Part shown: piece by piece, positions 46,925 to 57,220 of the stretch
Numbering within the stretch: the stretch's first letter is position 1
How the letters are laid out: each line of letters begins with the position of its first letter
Source of the DNA: Camellia lanceoleosa
Taxonomy: Eukaryota; Streptophyta; Magnoliopsida; Ericales; Theaceae
Assembly: GCA_025200525.1 (NCBI GenBank)
Contig: CM045763.1
Coordinates: 85,278,131-85,342,130, forward strand
Direction: 5' to 3'
DNA: 64,000 nt
Position numbers and translations under genes: made by a program
The notes under the pieces: generated by a model
The model's database searches: none
Seen by the model: the letters and a program-made list of their open reading frames with translations, nothing else
What the model was told of the DNA's origin: nothing

Positions 46925-47420
46925 GACAGAACTCGAAAGTCATAACAATGATGAGAGTGATTGTCAAAGCCCAGAGATGACCCATTTTTGACGAGGCCGA
47001 AGACTTAGACAAAGCACGCGAGACAAACAAGATATGCGCTCGAAGGCAGGGGCAAGATGCAAGACAATGCACAAAGCTGAACATAACTTATGATCATGCA
47101 AAGAAAGCTGTACCGAAGCATAACATACGACCGTTCTAAGCTAGCATACACCAAACTACACTACAATGCAGAAAGGATGTAAGAGAATTATGAAATTCTC
47201 GATACGTCTCACTCGGAGGATACAATACCTGTTCGGTTCGTCTGGTTACACCAGCCTCAAATGAACCGTACATACAATATCGTGCCTGCAAAGAACGCAA
47301 CTTACCGGTACAACATTGTTAGCAATATGCATAACATGCAATTAAAAGTGCGTGACAACGCAAAGCAAGTGGGAAGCATAACAATGCTGTGAAGGCACAA
47401 ACATATGTAAGTAAAAGACA
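46925..47420 (-). other. 3' untranslated region of the Tat element, distal part
   Basis: Non-coding sequence between the polypurine tract and the 56-bp array. No ORF is supported. Confidence 0.5.
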
Positions 47421-47952
47421 CGCGACAACGTGCACAATGTGTATGAAGGAATTTGAATACATGTAAGTAAAACATAACGCGACAACGTATGCAATGTGTA
47501 TGAAGGCACTTGAACACATATAAGTAAAGCAACGCACGTATGCACGCAATGTGTATAAAAGGAATTTGAACACATATGAGTAAAGCAGTGCACGCATGCA
47601 CACATTGTGTATAAAAGGAATTTGAATACATATAAGTAAAGCCATGCACGCATGCACGCAATGTGTATAAAAGAAATTTGAATACATATAAGTAAAGCCA
47701 TGCACGCATGCACGCAATGTGTATAAATGGAAATTGAACACATATAAGTAAAGCCATGCACGCATGCACGCAATGTGTATAAAAGGAAATTGAACACATA
47801 TAAGTAAAGCAATGCACGCATGCACGCAATGTGTATAAAAGGAATTTGAACACATATGAGTAAAGCGATGCACGCATGCACGCAATGTGTATAAAAGGAA
47901 ATTGAACACATATAAGTAAAGCAATGCACGCATGCACGCAATGTGTATAAAA
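47421..47952 (-). repeat. 56-bp tandem array in the Tat 3' region
   Basis: Seven well-conserved units start at 47529, 47585, 47641, 47697, 47753, 47809 and 47865, each 56 bp, with a further unit from 47921 that is partial. They contain gcacgcatgcacgcaatgtg and tttgaacacatataagtaaa. Two more diverged units precede them (47421-47528). The unit lacks stop codons in all minus-strand frames, which creates three long overlapping open frames across the array. These are artefacts of repetition. Tat/Ogre 3' UTRs are known to carry such arrays and can seed satellites. Confidence 0.9.
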
Positions 47953-48740
47953 ACTTGAAATATGGTAAAGACAAGTCATTCATGATATTGAAACGCAAAG
48001 TACTGCAACGCAGCATAATTGAAGTGATTTGTGGAGTTCATAGGATACAAAAGGATATGGGAGGGGGGGATTCCTCGTACGCATGGAGCATTGCTCATAG
48101 CAGACACAACTTGAGGTTAACTCGGAGGTCTATGAATGTTCTGAAGGTGTATTTCCTTGCACTGCCTCAAGAAATGAAGGTGCCAAACCATACAATTGAT
48201 CAAACAAGAGCGCGAGAGATGTATTGACCACAAGGGAGGGGCTACCGGTATCAACCCTGATACTTTGCTGCCTTGCTCCTCTTTTCGCTTTACTTTCCTT
48301 TTTACTAGTAGCTTAAGCACATTGCACTGCCTCAAGCAGGTTTTACTTTGAAAGAAACTGTGTATGTTTGCAAAATACATGGTGGAAATGAAACTGCTAT
48401 TTCGTTCAAAATGTGTTGCATTTGTACGTCCTATGCATTGCATCGCATGTCATCACATAACAATGTGAATGAAATTAAGAAAATAGAGCACTCACATCGT
48501 AATAATCAGGTAGTGAACCAATTTACAACTCGATAAGCAAAACAGAGAGACTCGACATAACCAACCAAGCGTGAGTACAACTCGATAAGCAAATTAAAGA
48601 CTTGAAGAGAGTGACATACAACTCAATAAGCAAATGTACAACAACTCGATAAGCAAATAGGCGTGACTCCGCAAGAATCGATCACCAAAGGGCATTGGAG
48701 GTGGTGGAAATTCCCAATCCTCAGCATAAACAGCTCAGAG
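47953..48740 (-). other. 3' region of the Tat element between array and module 3
   Basis: No coding region. A short word aactcgataagcaaa is repeated four times at 48520-48660. Confidence 0.5.
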
Positions 48741-48752
48741 AACAAGGAGGAA

Positions 48753-48870
48753 GACCACCGGCCAGATATAAAGGCCATCGGCCATTAGAAATGGCCATCG
48801 GTCAACAGCTTTGGTTCATCGGCCAAAAGTGGTGGCCGGTCGGCACTATATTTGGCCGGCCGGCCATGAA
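48753..48870 (+). repeat. GGCCGG module 3 (Tat 3' UTR)
   Basis: cggcc or cggtc words at 48759, 48779, 48799 and 48820, then ggccggtcggcact (48834) and ggccggccggcc (48854), each 20-21 bp apart. The same composite ending occurs in modules 1 and 2. Outside the words the three modules differ. Confidence 0.85.
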
Positions 48871-48977
48871 TTGCCAGAACCAGCAGAATGCTGACATCTG
48901 TCCTCCAGTCAATCTGATCTTCTACAATAGGGTCTCAGCTTCGTAGTTCTTCTCACTTCAACACTGATTTGCCCCAA

Positions 48978-50244
48978 ATGGAAGCGCTTCTTGCCCAAAA
49001 TCTCACAACTTGGATTAACAACTTGGATGGTTCGGAAAAGTTGAATTTCCGGGGCTTCGGCATAAACGCACTATTCACTTTGGGTCGTACCCCGCTACAC
49101 CTTCCTTTTCTCCATGCTGCGGCAAGGTTTTGGAATCCGGTGACACATATTTTTAATTTCGGCGGGCAAGAGGTCTGTCCTACCTTTGAAGATTTTCGAG
49201 CTTTAATGCGCAATGAAGAGACCCTGCCCCAACTTCGTTTTGGCCATGCCTAAGCCTTAGGACAAATGTGCGGGCTCTCAATACCCGATGCTCGATCTTT
49301 GATTTGTGACGAGATGTTGGATATTCCGAGTTTGATTTGCCGTTTTTCTGATGCCGGTGACTGTGGCAACTGTTATTGGCAATACGCACTTTGTTTGTGC
49401 ATGCTATCTCATTTCTTACTTGCCTCGGGTTCCGGAGGATCTAGCGTCCGATTGATTGAAGTTGCCCAAGGTTTGAAGGAGGGTAAGAGTTGCATCGCCA
49501 TGACTTTGGCTGAGACGTTGATGGGCTTGGATGCTTTCTATCGTCGCGAAACAACCAAATTTGCGGGGAGTCCACTACTACTGCAGGTAAAGTTTCCCAC
49601 TCAATCTCTTATATGTATTGCTCACATCACTCGGCCTTCAAGCTCGGTTTTTCTCACAAAACCCTTTTCTTACTTTTCCTCTCATCGTACATCTCTCTAT
49701 TTTTTATTCTCTCATTTTTCATCCATTCCCAGGTGTGGTTGATGGACAAATTGCAGGTTGTGGACTGTTGCCCAATATACTCAGCCCGCGGTTACTTCTT
49801 CAGACAACGTCTAGTCGACGCCCTTGATGAGGGTTGGTGGTTTGACTGGATGTGTAGCTTGTCTGCGGATTGCATTGCTTGGCAGTGTCTTTGGTTTCAT
49901 CTACCGGTAATGAGCTACAGTATGCCCCGCCAACCTGGGATTTAGCTAATTGGCTTGAGTCACTGTGTCTTCTATTTTCCGTTCGGGTCCGGCATCAGTT
50001 CGGTCATGACCAGACTTGTCCCCCAGAGGGGATAGAGTATCCTGCCACATTTCTGGTTCGAGGCGTTCAGCTTGCCCGGTATGCAACAACATGGAGGACT
50101 AGAGAGCTCCTGGCCCCCACTCCCACTTTCAGTTGCACTTTGTCTGACGAGTGCTTGGATTGGGTCAATGAAGAGGCACAGGTTGGGCCCAACTTGGCAT
50201 CAGAGGCTTCGACTAGCTCTGGGAGGGGGCACAGGGACACCTGA
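48978..50244 (+). pseudogene. Antisense extra ORF of the Tat element, plant-mobile-domain/DUF7745-like, with an intron
   Basis: Opposite to gag-pol, exon 1 runs from ATG 48978 to 49586 and has one in-frame TAA (49251-49253). A GT-AG intron (49587-49732, 146 bp, phase 0) follows. Exon 2 starts at 49733 and reaches a TAG at 49943-49945; a frameshift near 49900 carries the rest to 50244. FLHAAARFWNPVTHIFNFGG and CPTFEDFRALM resemble the opening of plant mobile domain/DUF7745 proteins. The junction SPLLLQ-VWLMDKL, made only after splicing, matches the family's SPLLLQxW block. Extra ORFs in Tat elements, often antisense and downstream of pol, are a known group, some carrying a DNA-transposon-associated domain. 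No function is established. The copy is broken. Confidence 0.7.
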
Positions 50245-50937
50245 CTTATCTATGCCCCGGATTTATTGCTTTACCAGTACTTTCAAATTTTCTTCATGAA
50301 TGTAATAAAAAGCAACTTCAATTTGTATGCAAGAGCAGGAGAACTCTGTATTGAAATCAATGAAATTGAAGGTTGTGGGTACTAAAAATTTTCCGCTTTG
50401 GTCCAGAAATGGTCTAAGTTGTAAAAAGATTAATTTGAACAAAGTCAACTTTTATTAAAACTTTTCAAAACAATTTTCGATATGGATCAGAACTGGACAC
50501 GCCTGAGATCTATCACCGAGATGCACAACCCCGGATCCTAGCAACTGGAAAGTTGCCCCTAGTCTGAATAGTACCGCAGCACTGCACAGTAACGGAAAGT
50601 TGCCCCTAATCTGAAAAGCGCTGTACCGGAGATCACGATGAATGCTGATAGACAAAGATGACTGAGATGATCAAATGGACAAAGTTGATCGGGGAAAAGT
50701 TTATGGCTGAACTTCAAGATGAAGTTGCCTACGTATCCCAAAGATGGGAATCAAGCCTTACGTAGTTCAGGCTCGGGTTCACTCGGGTATTTTCATTCTC
50801 CTTTTATGCTCTAACTTTTGCCAAGGCCGCCCTTTGCAGGTTTTTAACCTTGCGAGCTCAGTTTTTATCATTTCAAATTTTTTGGGCTCTAACTTTTACC
50901 TAGGTCGCCATTTCGGATTTTCGGCCTAGCGAGCCTC
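50245..50937 (-). other. Spacer between integrase end and the antisense ORF
   Basis: No supported ORF. Two imperfect copies of ggaaagttgcccctaatctg (50550 and 50595) and of a ctaacttttgcc..gg(t/c)cgcc block (50810 and 50890) are present. Confidence 0.5.
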
Positions 50938-52265
50938 TCAGGGGTAATATTTCTTCAACTTGTCCATATTGATCGGTTGTGAGAACTCTAGGCCATCTAG
51001 ATCCATCAAAACTACAGCTCCACCTGACCAGATAGACTTAATGATGTAGGGACCAGTCCAATTGGGTCTAAACTTGCCCCTTGGGTCGTAGATGGGAGCT
51101 CGATTGTCCTTGAGCACCAAATCTCCTTCTTTTAGATTCCTGGACTTAACTTTCTTGTTGAAAGCCCGGGTGATTCTGCACTGATAACCTTGAACATGGT
51201 ACAGTGCTTTCAATCTTCTTTCATCAAAGAGCATGAGTTCCTCAAACTCGCTTCAAGCTAACTGCTGCTATTTGACACTCAGCCAATACTCGCAAAGACG
51301 GAACCTCAATCTCGATAGGTAGAACGGCCTCCATCCCATAAACCAATGAATACGGAGTCACCCCAGTAGAAGTTCTGATTGAAGTCCGGTAGCTCCACAG
51401 AGCAAAGGGTAACTTATCTGGCCAATCCTGGTAGGTTTCCACCATCTTCTGTAGTATGTGCTTGATATTCTTGTTGGCGGCCTCAACCGCTCCATTGGTT
51501 TGTGGCCGATAAGTGGATGACTTATGAAAAGCCACGTTGTATTTCTCCAGCAAGTCGATTACTTCTTTCTTGAAGTGGGAACCATTGTCCGAAATTATCT
51601 CGTTTGGGACTCCGTAGCGACAGATGATGTTGTTTCTGATAAACTTCGCGACATGTGAAGCCTTCAACACTGCATAAGATTGGGCCTCGACCCACTTTGT
51701 AAAGTAATCTATCGCGACCAAGATGAACTCATGCCCATTCGACCCCTTCGGAGTGACAGCCCCGATCACATCGATTCCCCAAACTGAAAATGGCCATGGT
51801 GAAGTCATATTGTACAGCTTCGACGGCGGGATGTTCATGCGGTTTGCATGGATTTGACATTTGTGGCATCGCCGAACAAAGCCAATACAATCCTCCTCCA
51901 TGGTGGACCAATAGTAACCCTGCCTGATGATCTTCCGAGCCAACGTTACTCCATTCATATGCGCACCACATTCTCCTCCATGGATGGCCTCCATTAGGCG
52001 CTTCGACTCTTCAGCTTCTACACACAGCTTATGCATTCCCAGATGACCTCTCTTATACAGCTTACCGTCGCAGATGATGAATTGGACAGCCATTCTTCTG
52101 ATTGCCCTTTTATCCTTGGCATTTGCCCCTAGTGGATACTCCTCTTTCTCCAAGAAATTCCAAATGTCATAATACCAAGGGTTATTGTCCTGAGTTTCAT
52201 TTATAGCAGCAATTGATTCATACGCTGGCACGAACTTCTGGTCAATAATGACTAGACGCATTCGG
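50938..52265 (-). pseudogene. Tat integrase, frameshifted
   Basis: The main frame (51242 upward) holds the HHCC zinc region (HMNGVTLARKIIRQGYYWST followed by CHKC). The catalytic core has all three acidic residues, D in WGIDVIGAV, D in IISDNGSHF and E in NGAVEAANK. A frameshift near 51240 puts the C-terminal part (KSRNLKEGDLVLK, GKFRPNWTGPYII) in another frame ending at 50938. No chromodomain is seen, as expected for Tat. Integrase would insert the cDNA. The DDE residues survive here although the protein is broken. Confidence 0.9.
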
Positions 52266-52660
52266 ACTCCAAACGGAATGTCTATCATGGAAGATAGAGT
52301 TGCCAGTGATTCTGCGAACCTGTTGTTCTTTCTTGCTAGATGAGCAAAGTTTAGCTTTTCAAACCGAGAAATTAACAAATCCAGGGTCTGGTGGTACATT
52401 ATCATCTTTTCTTCTTTGACTTTCCAATCTCCTTTTGCTTGAGACACAACAAGGTTCGAGTCCCTGATGACGTCTAGCCGTTTTGCCCCTAGTTCAGGGC
52501 TGCTTCTAGACCGGCAATGCATGCCTCATATTCTGCTTCGTTGTTCGAGACTTTGAACCGAAGTTTGAATGCTAGAGGAATACGGGAGTTTTCGGGTGCT
52601 ATCAACAATACTCATATCCCATACCCGTACTGGTTTGACGCTCCATCAAAGTACATCATC
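52266..52660 (-). pseudogene. Second (archaeal-type) RNase H of the Tat element
   Basis: MMYFDGASNQYGYG opens the domain. The usual Asp-Gly-Ala catalytic start is intact. An in-frame TGA follows at 52612-52614. A frameshift near 52495 moves the reading frame to one with RLDVIRDSNLVVSQ (second catalytic Asp kept, neighbouring Gly changed to Arg) and FAHLARKNNRFAESLATL. A second RNase H between the RT-linked RNase H and integrase is diagnostic of the Tat lineage. Confidence 0.85.
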
Positions 52661-52739
52661 CAAGCTTCATTTTCAATGTGCAAAATGGCCTCATCTGGAA
52701 ATAAGTACTCAACTGCTTCACCCCCTTCCACTGGATGAT

Positions 52740-53190
52740 CGGCTAAGAACTCCGCCACTGCTCTTCCCTTGACTGACTTACGTGTCACATATTTCAGATC
52801 GAATTCGGAAAGCAAAAGCAACCAACGAGCTAGCCTACCCGTAAGTGCCGGTTTCTCGAAAAGATATTTGATGAGATCCAATCGTGAAACCAACATTACG
52901 GAGTGAGCTAACAAGTAGTGCCGCAGCTTCCTAGTAGCCCATACCAAGGCTAAGCAAGCCTTCACCAACGGTGTGTAACGAGTTTCATACTCAAGCATCT
53001 TCTTGCTCAGATAGTAGACGCCCCTCTCTACCTTGTCCTCTGATTCTTGTGCGAGCATACAACCCATTGTAGTTTCGGTTACTGAAAGGTACAACATCAA
53101 CGGTCTCCCCGGTTCTGGCGGCGACAACATAGGTGGGTTCTGTAAATATTTCTTGATTTGTTCAAAAGTAGCTTGACATCGGCCGTCCCA
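52740..53190 (-). pseudogene. First RNase H domain of the Tat element
   Basis: It is in the same frame as RT, separated by a TAA at 53191-53193. LMLYLSVTETTMGCMLAQES, CLALVWATRKLRHYLLAH and RLARWLLLLSEFDLKYV are the standard Ty3/gypsy RT-linked RNase H blocks. The leading catalytic Asp position reads Ser (LYLSVT), as is common in the degenerate first RNase H of dual-RNase H elements. Confidence 0.85.
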
Positions 53191-54762
53191 TTAGAATTTC
53201 TTTCCTTTCTTCAAGAGACCAAAAAGTGGTTCACAAGTCAAGGTTAATTTTGAGATAAACCGTCTTATGAATTGCACTTTACCCAGAAAGCCTCGCACCT
53301 CTTTTTCAATCCTTGGTGGTGGCATTTCTAAGATGGCCTTGATTTTGGAAGGGTCGACTTCGATGCCTCTCTCTGTAATCAGAAACCCCAGCATTTTTCT
53401 TGCTGTAACACCGAGCGTACATTTCTGAGGATTCAGCCGCAACCGGAATTCTTTGATCCTTTGGAAAAACTTTTGCAAGGTGGTGTAGTGGCCCTCTCTT
53501 TCTTTAGACTTGACAATCATGTCCTCCACGTACACCTCAACCTCTTTGTGGATCATGTCATGTAATATCGTGGTCACGGCCCGTTGATATGTAGCTCCAG
53601 CATTCTTCAACCCGAATGGCATCACTTTGTTGCAGTAAGTCCCCCACGAGGTGGTGAAAGTAGTCTTTTCCCGGTCTTCAGGTGCCATCACTATCTGATT
53701 GTAGCCTAAGAAACCGTCCATAAATGAAAGCAAAGCATGCCTCGTTGTGAAATCTACCAACTCATCAATATGCGGCAAGGGAAAATCATCATTCAGACTG
53801 GCTCTGTTCAAATCCCTGAAATCCACGCACACCCTGATCCTACCATCTTTCTTTGGTACTGGAACAATGTTGGCCAACCAAGTCGGGTATTCGGACACTA
53901 GCAGAAAGCCTGCATCGATTTTCTTGGTGACCTCTTCCTTAATCTTGATAGTCCAGTTAGGGCGGATCCTTCTAAGTTTCTGTTTGACAGGTTAGGCCTC
54001 GGGGTCAAGAGGGATCCGGCGTTGTACAATCTCAGGATCAATTCCAGGCATGTCTTCGAAGGACCACGCAAAAACATCTTTGAAATCTTTTAATAAAGCG
54101 ACTAAGCGCTCGCGTTCCTCCAAAGACAACGTGGACCCGATCTGGATCAGCCGCGGGTCCTTCTCAGTACCAACATTCACAGTAGTGATTTCATCAACTA
54201 AAGGTTTAACAAATCTTTCCTGCTCTTGATCAATTAATTGTTGCAAAACCGGAAGAATTTCTTCCTCGTCGTTTTTGTCAAAATTTTGAAAGTCTTGATT
54301 CAAGAAATATATCAAAGGCACAGAGAAGTACTCAAAAACCACATCCATATCATTCTCATTATGTACTTCCAAACCGTCCGATTCTTTTGTTACAACAGAC
54401 TCAAAAGAGAAAGAAAAAGACGACCTGGACAGGACTGTGGCATTCGGGTTATCACCCCCAAGAATGCTGGACTCAGACTCAGTTGTGCTGGAACCTGATT
54501 TCGACTCACAAGACTCAGTGGAATCAGATTCCGACTCACTACCTGACCCGGTGCTACTCAACAAAAATCCCTCATCGTACTGCCAAACGAGAGAGGGTGC
54601 GATAGATGCATCCAAAATAGTTGATGGTAGGCCCGCAGCCGTTTCATTCCCAATCATGGAAACCGAAAAGTTATCCCCCAAGTACTTATGGTCGATCGGA
54701 GGATTTGAAAGTAGACGAGCCAATGCTACCCCCATTTCAATTTTCGCGCCCTCGGAATCCAC
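53191..54762 (-). pseudogene. Tat reverse transcriptase and upstream acidic linker
   Basis: RT blocks are present: WLANIVPVPKKDGRIRVCVD, RASLNDDFPLPHID, FMDGFLGYNQI, TYCNKVMPFGLKNAGATYQR and EVYVEDMIVKSKE. The catalytic YxDD box reads YVED, with the first Asp changed to Glu. A TAA at 53992-53994 splits the linker from the RT. Upstream (53995-54762) is a Ser/Glu/Asp-rich linker and a conserved block LKDFKDVFAWSFEDMPGID, typical just before RT in Tat elements. The frame is the same as protease and first RNase H. Confidence 0.9.
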
Positions 54763-54828
54763 TGCCTTACACTGCTCAACCTCAGTTGATGGGTCTGTCT
54801 GCTCTTCGACAACATCATCTCCAGATAA

Positions 54829-55074
54829 TTATAGGTCAAAGAAAATCTCGAAACCTGGCACGCACTTCTTCTTCGCGTTCAGCCACGGCTCTGGGAAGCC
54901 ACAAAACGGAAAGTCCTCCCCCTCCTGGACGAAGCGTCCGTTTAGGGTACCCTGAATGGGCCTATACATCAGCTCAAAAGGCTTCCCAGCCTGCTTTGCT
55001 CTGGCTCTTCCAGCCATTTCCTTTCCCTTTCGCATCCAATCCTCTTTGGTTGGTAGATAACCCAATCCAAAGGT
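54829..55074 (-). pseudogene. Protease-RT linker fragment
   Basis: It is in the same frame as the flanking protease and RT, bounded by TAG (55075-55077) and TAA (about 54829-54831). The peptide has LGYLPTKEDWMRKGKEMAGR, a known spacer type in Tat polyproteins. No catalytic role was identified. Confidence 0.6.
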
Positions 55075-56139
55075 CTAAGGGTTATGTGGCACTTCGGCCA
55101 ATGCTGTTACGCCCTTCCGGCCGCTCCTTCCTAATCCCATCCCGGGGATGTGTTGTAGCTTGTTCATGAGGTATACAGATTGAGCACTGACATATACTCC
55201 CTTATTAACAGCCATGATGTTCTGCACAACCCGAGCCTCAGCTAAGGTAAACCCTGACATAAACACGTCCTCCATGCCGTGCTCGATTTCTAAGACTGGT
55301 GTAGATACCTCCGGAGGTGGATGGATCGATGAATTCCCGAAAACAATGGCTACTCCCTTTCCGTAGGGGTATTTCACCATCTGATGCAGCATGGACGAGA
55401 CGGCCTTCACCTGATGCAGCCACAGCCGCCCCAAAAGCAGGTTGAAAGTTGCTGGAACTTCTAAGACATGGAAATCTATTTCATGCTGTCCTGGCCCAAC
55501 TTTAGTCTGAACTTTTACCGTCCTCGTGACTTCTCTGCTCGTGTTGTCGTATGCCCGGATCACCTGAGCTGTCGGCACAAAGTCCACGGTTTTCAAACCG
55601 ATTGCATACGCTGTCCTAGTTGGGCAGACGTTGATGGCGGACCTGGTATCAACAAGAACCACCGGTATCCATTTATTCTTACACTCCACAGAGATGTAGA
55701 GTGGCTTGTTGTGGTTTAGCCCCTCAGGTGGCAATTCTTTGTCGGAAAAGGTTAGCGTTGGGGTGGCTCCTCTCGAAAAGACTAATCCCACCAGCTGTTC
55801 TGGCGTGGTTTCTATTGAAAGCTTGGCCTTATCCATGGCTGATAAGACAGCCTGTCTATGCACTCGTGATGCCATAAGCAGTCCCCAGATGAAGATATTT
55901 GCTTGTATCTTTTTCAACTGTTTGAGCACAGCCTCTTCTTCAAGTTGTTTCTCCTTCTGTTTCTCAGTCTCCCTGTCTTTCCCGGAAGCCTCTGGTTGAT
56001 CTAGGTGTGGGGGTTTGAAGTACCGCCTGCTCCTTGTCATATGGTCGACTTCTCCAATGTACCAAGTGTCATCGGGTTGGTTGTTTCCCCAATCTTCATC
56101 CGTGTGGGCAAGGCATAAATCGTCGTCCTCCCACCACAT
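55075..56139 (-). pseudogene. Tat aspartic protease with G-patch-like segment
   Basis: A Glu/Lys-rich coiled segment (about residues 55-90) is followed by the retropepsin-like domain. The active site reads VLVDTRSAINV, where D-T-G would be expected; the Gly is Arg, which should abolish activity. The second landmark is FNLLLGRLWLH. A glycine-rich PGMGLGRSGRKG block near the end resembles a G-patch. It is out of frame with gag and in frame with RT. Confidence 0.85.
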
Positions 56140-56333
56140 TCCATCTGCAGCCGACAGACACCTGTCCGGCTCTGGTATGACTGTTCTTATACTCGCGGTA
56201 CCTTCTATTCCTATGTCGCAGCATCCTCTGTTTCTGTGCTCATAGCGGTTTCAGTCCTCACATGAGCCTTAGCCTTCCTGATTCTCTCAGAATCTTCAAA
56301 TCTTTCCTGTTCTGACTGTGTCAATACAGCTGG

Positions 56334-56954
56334 CTATTCAATAATTCTTGTATTCAAAATGCTCCAATCTTGAGCGAAATTCTTGACACCGACGCTCTTC
56401 GGCGATGTACTCTGTTCTTTGACCCTTTCGGCTGTCGCTGACATTCTTGCCCCTGCCAGGCCCTGTCCTGGTTGGAACTCTTCCACGATATCTGGTTGAT
56501 CATCCAAACACCCGGTAGCCTCTGCCAATTCCTCATAATCGAACCAGTTGACTACTGCGTCCCCTGGATCTTGGTCACTGTAAAACTGGAGATTGGCAAG
56601 GTCTTCTTCCACAGCCGTCCAATTATCTGTCCTCTGTCCCAAACCATCCCCTTGGATCGCACACAACTCCGCCTCCATCGGCAAGTCCACTTCTAGCCTA
56701 TCCTGGCCTATTGACGAAATGTAGTCGCTCGGACTGTATATTTTCTCAACAGAACTCCCAGATTTCTCGAACTCTGGCTCAACAACCTTCTTCTCCTTTG
56801 AAATCTCCCCTCTTCCATCATTGACAGTCACCACCATGGGCTTAGGTCGGGTCATGGAGATATCCATCATGCACAAGTCAGTGCAGTTGGGAAGGAACAC
56901 CTCCAGCTTAGGTAGGTGGGAAGGAGTGATATAGATGCTAGGATCGTAAGACAT
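56334..56954 (-). pseudogene. Gag-protease linker region of the Tat element
   Basis: An acidic, low-similarity segment in the zinc-knuckle frame, separated from it by a TAG at 56964-56966. No domain is recognised. It ends at a stop at 56334, about 195 bp before the next frame. Confidence 0.6.
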
Positions 56955-56963
56955 GACCCCAAT

Positions 56964-57206
56964 CTAGATGAAATTGATTCTTTTGGGAGGTGGAGCTTGG
57001 TTATGTGTAGGAAGAGGGTTTGTTGTGACATTGGGTTTCTCGGGAGGCATAATCACCCCGTTATCGATGAGATCTTGAATCTCATGACGTAATCGGTAGC
57101 ACAGGTCGATATCATGACCGTGCTGTTGGTGAAACGCACAATACTTGGTTGGATTGTGGATAAGGGGGAGTTTTTCCGGTAATGGCCACAGCTCTAGGGG
57201 CTTCAA
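56964..57206 (-). pseudogene. Gag C-terminal zinc-knuckle-like segment
   Basis: KYCAFHQQHGHDIDLCYRLR has the C...H..H...C spacing of the degenerate knuckle in Tat gags, followed by an IQDLIDNG helix. It is in another frame from the main gag body, so a frameshift lies near 57215. Confidence 0.75.
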
Positions 57207-57220
57207 GTGCCCTTTTCTGA

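Noticed and set aside
47421..47952. CRISPR-like regular repeats
   Set aside because: Units are directly adjacent 56-bp tandem copies without unique spacers, inside a plant retrotransposon.
47302..48016. Three overlapping 204-225 aa proteins
   Set aside because: All three frames are translations of the same 56-bp array; they have no start context or conservation and are produced by repetition.
54437..55169. Plus-strand ORFs of 172-182 aa opposite the RT linker
   Set aside because: They are shadows of the Ser/Glu-rich pol linker on the other strand, with no own domain.
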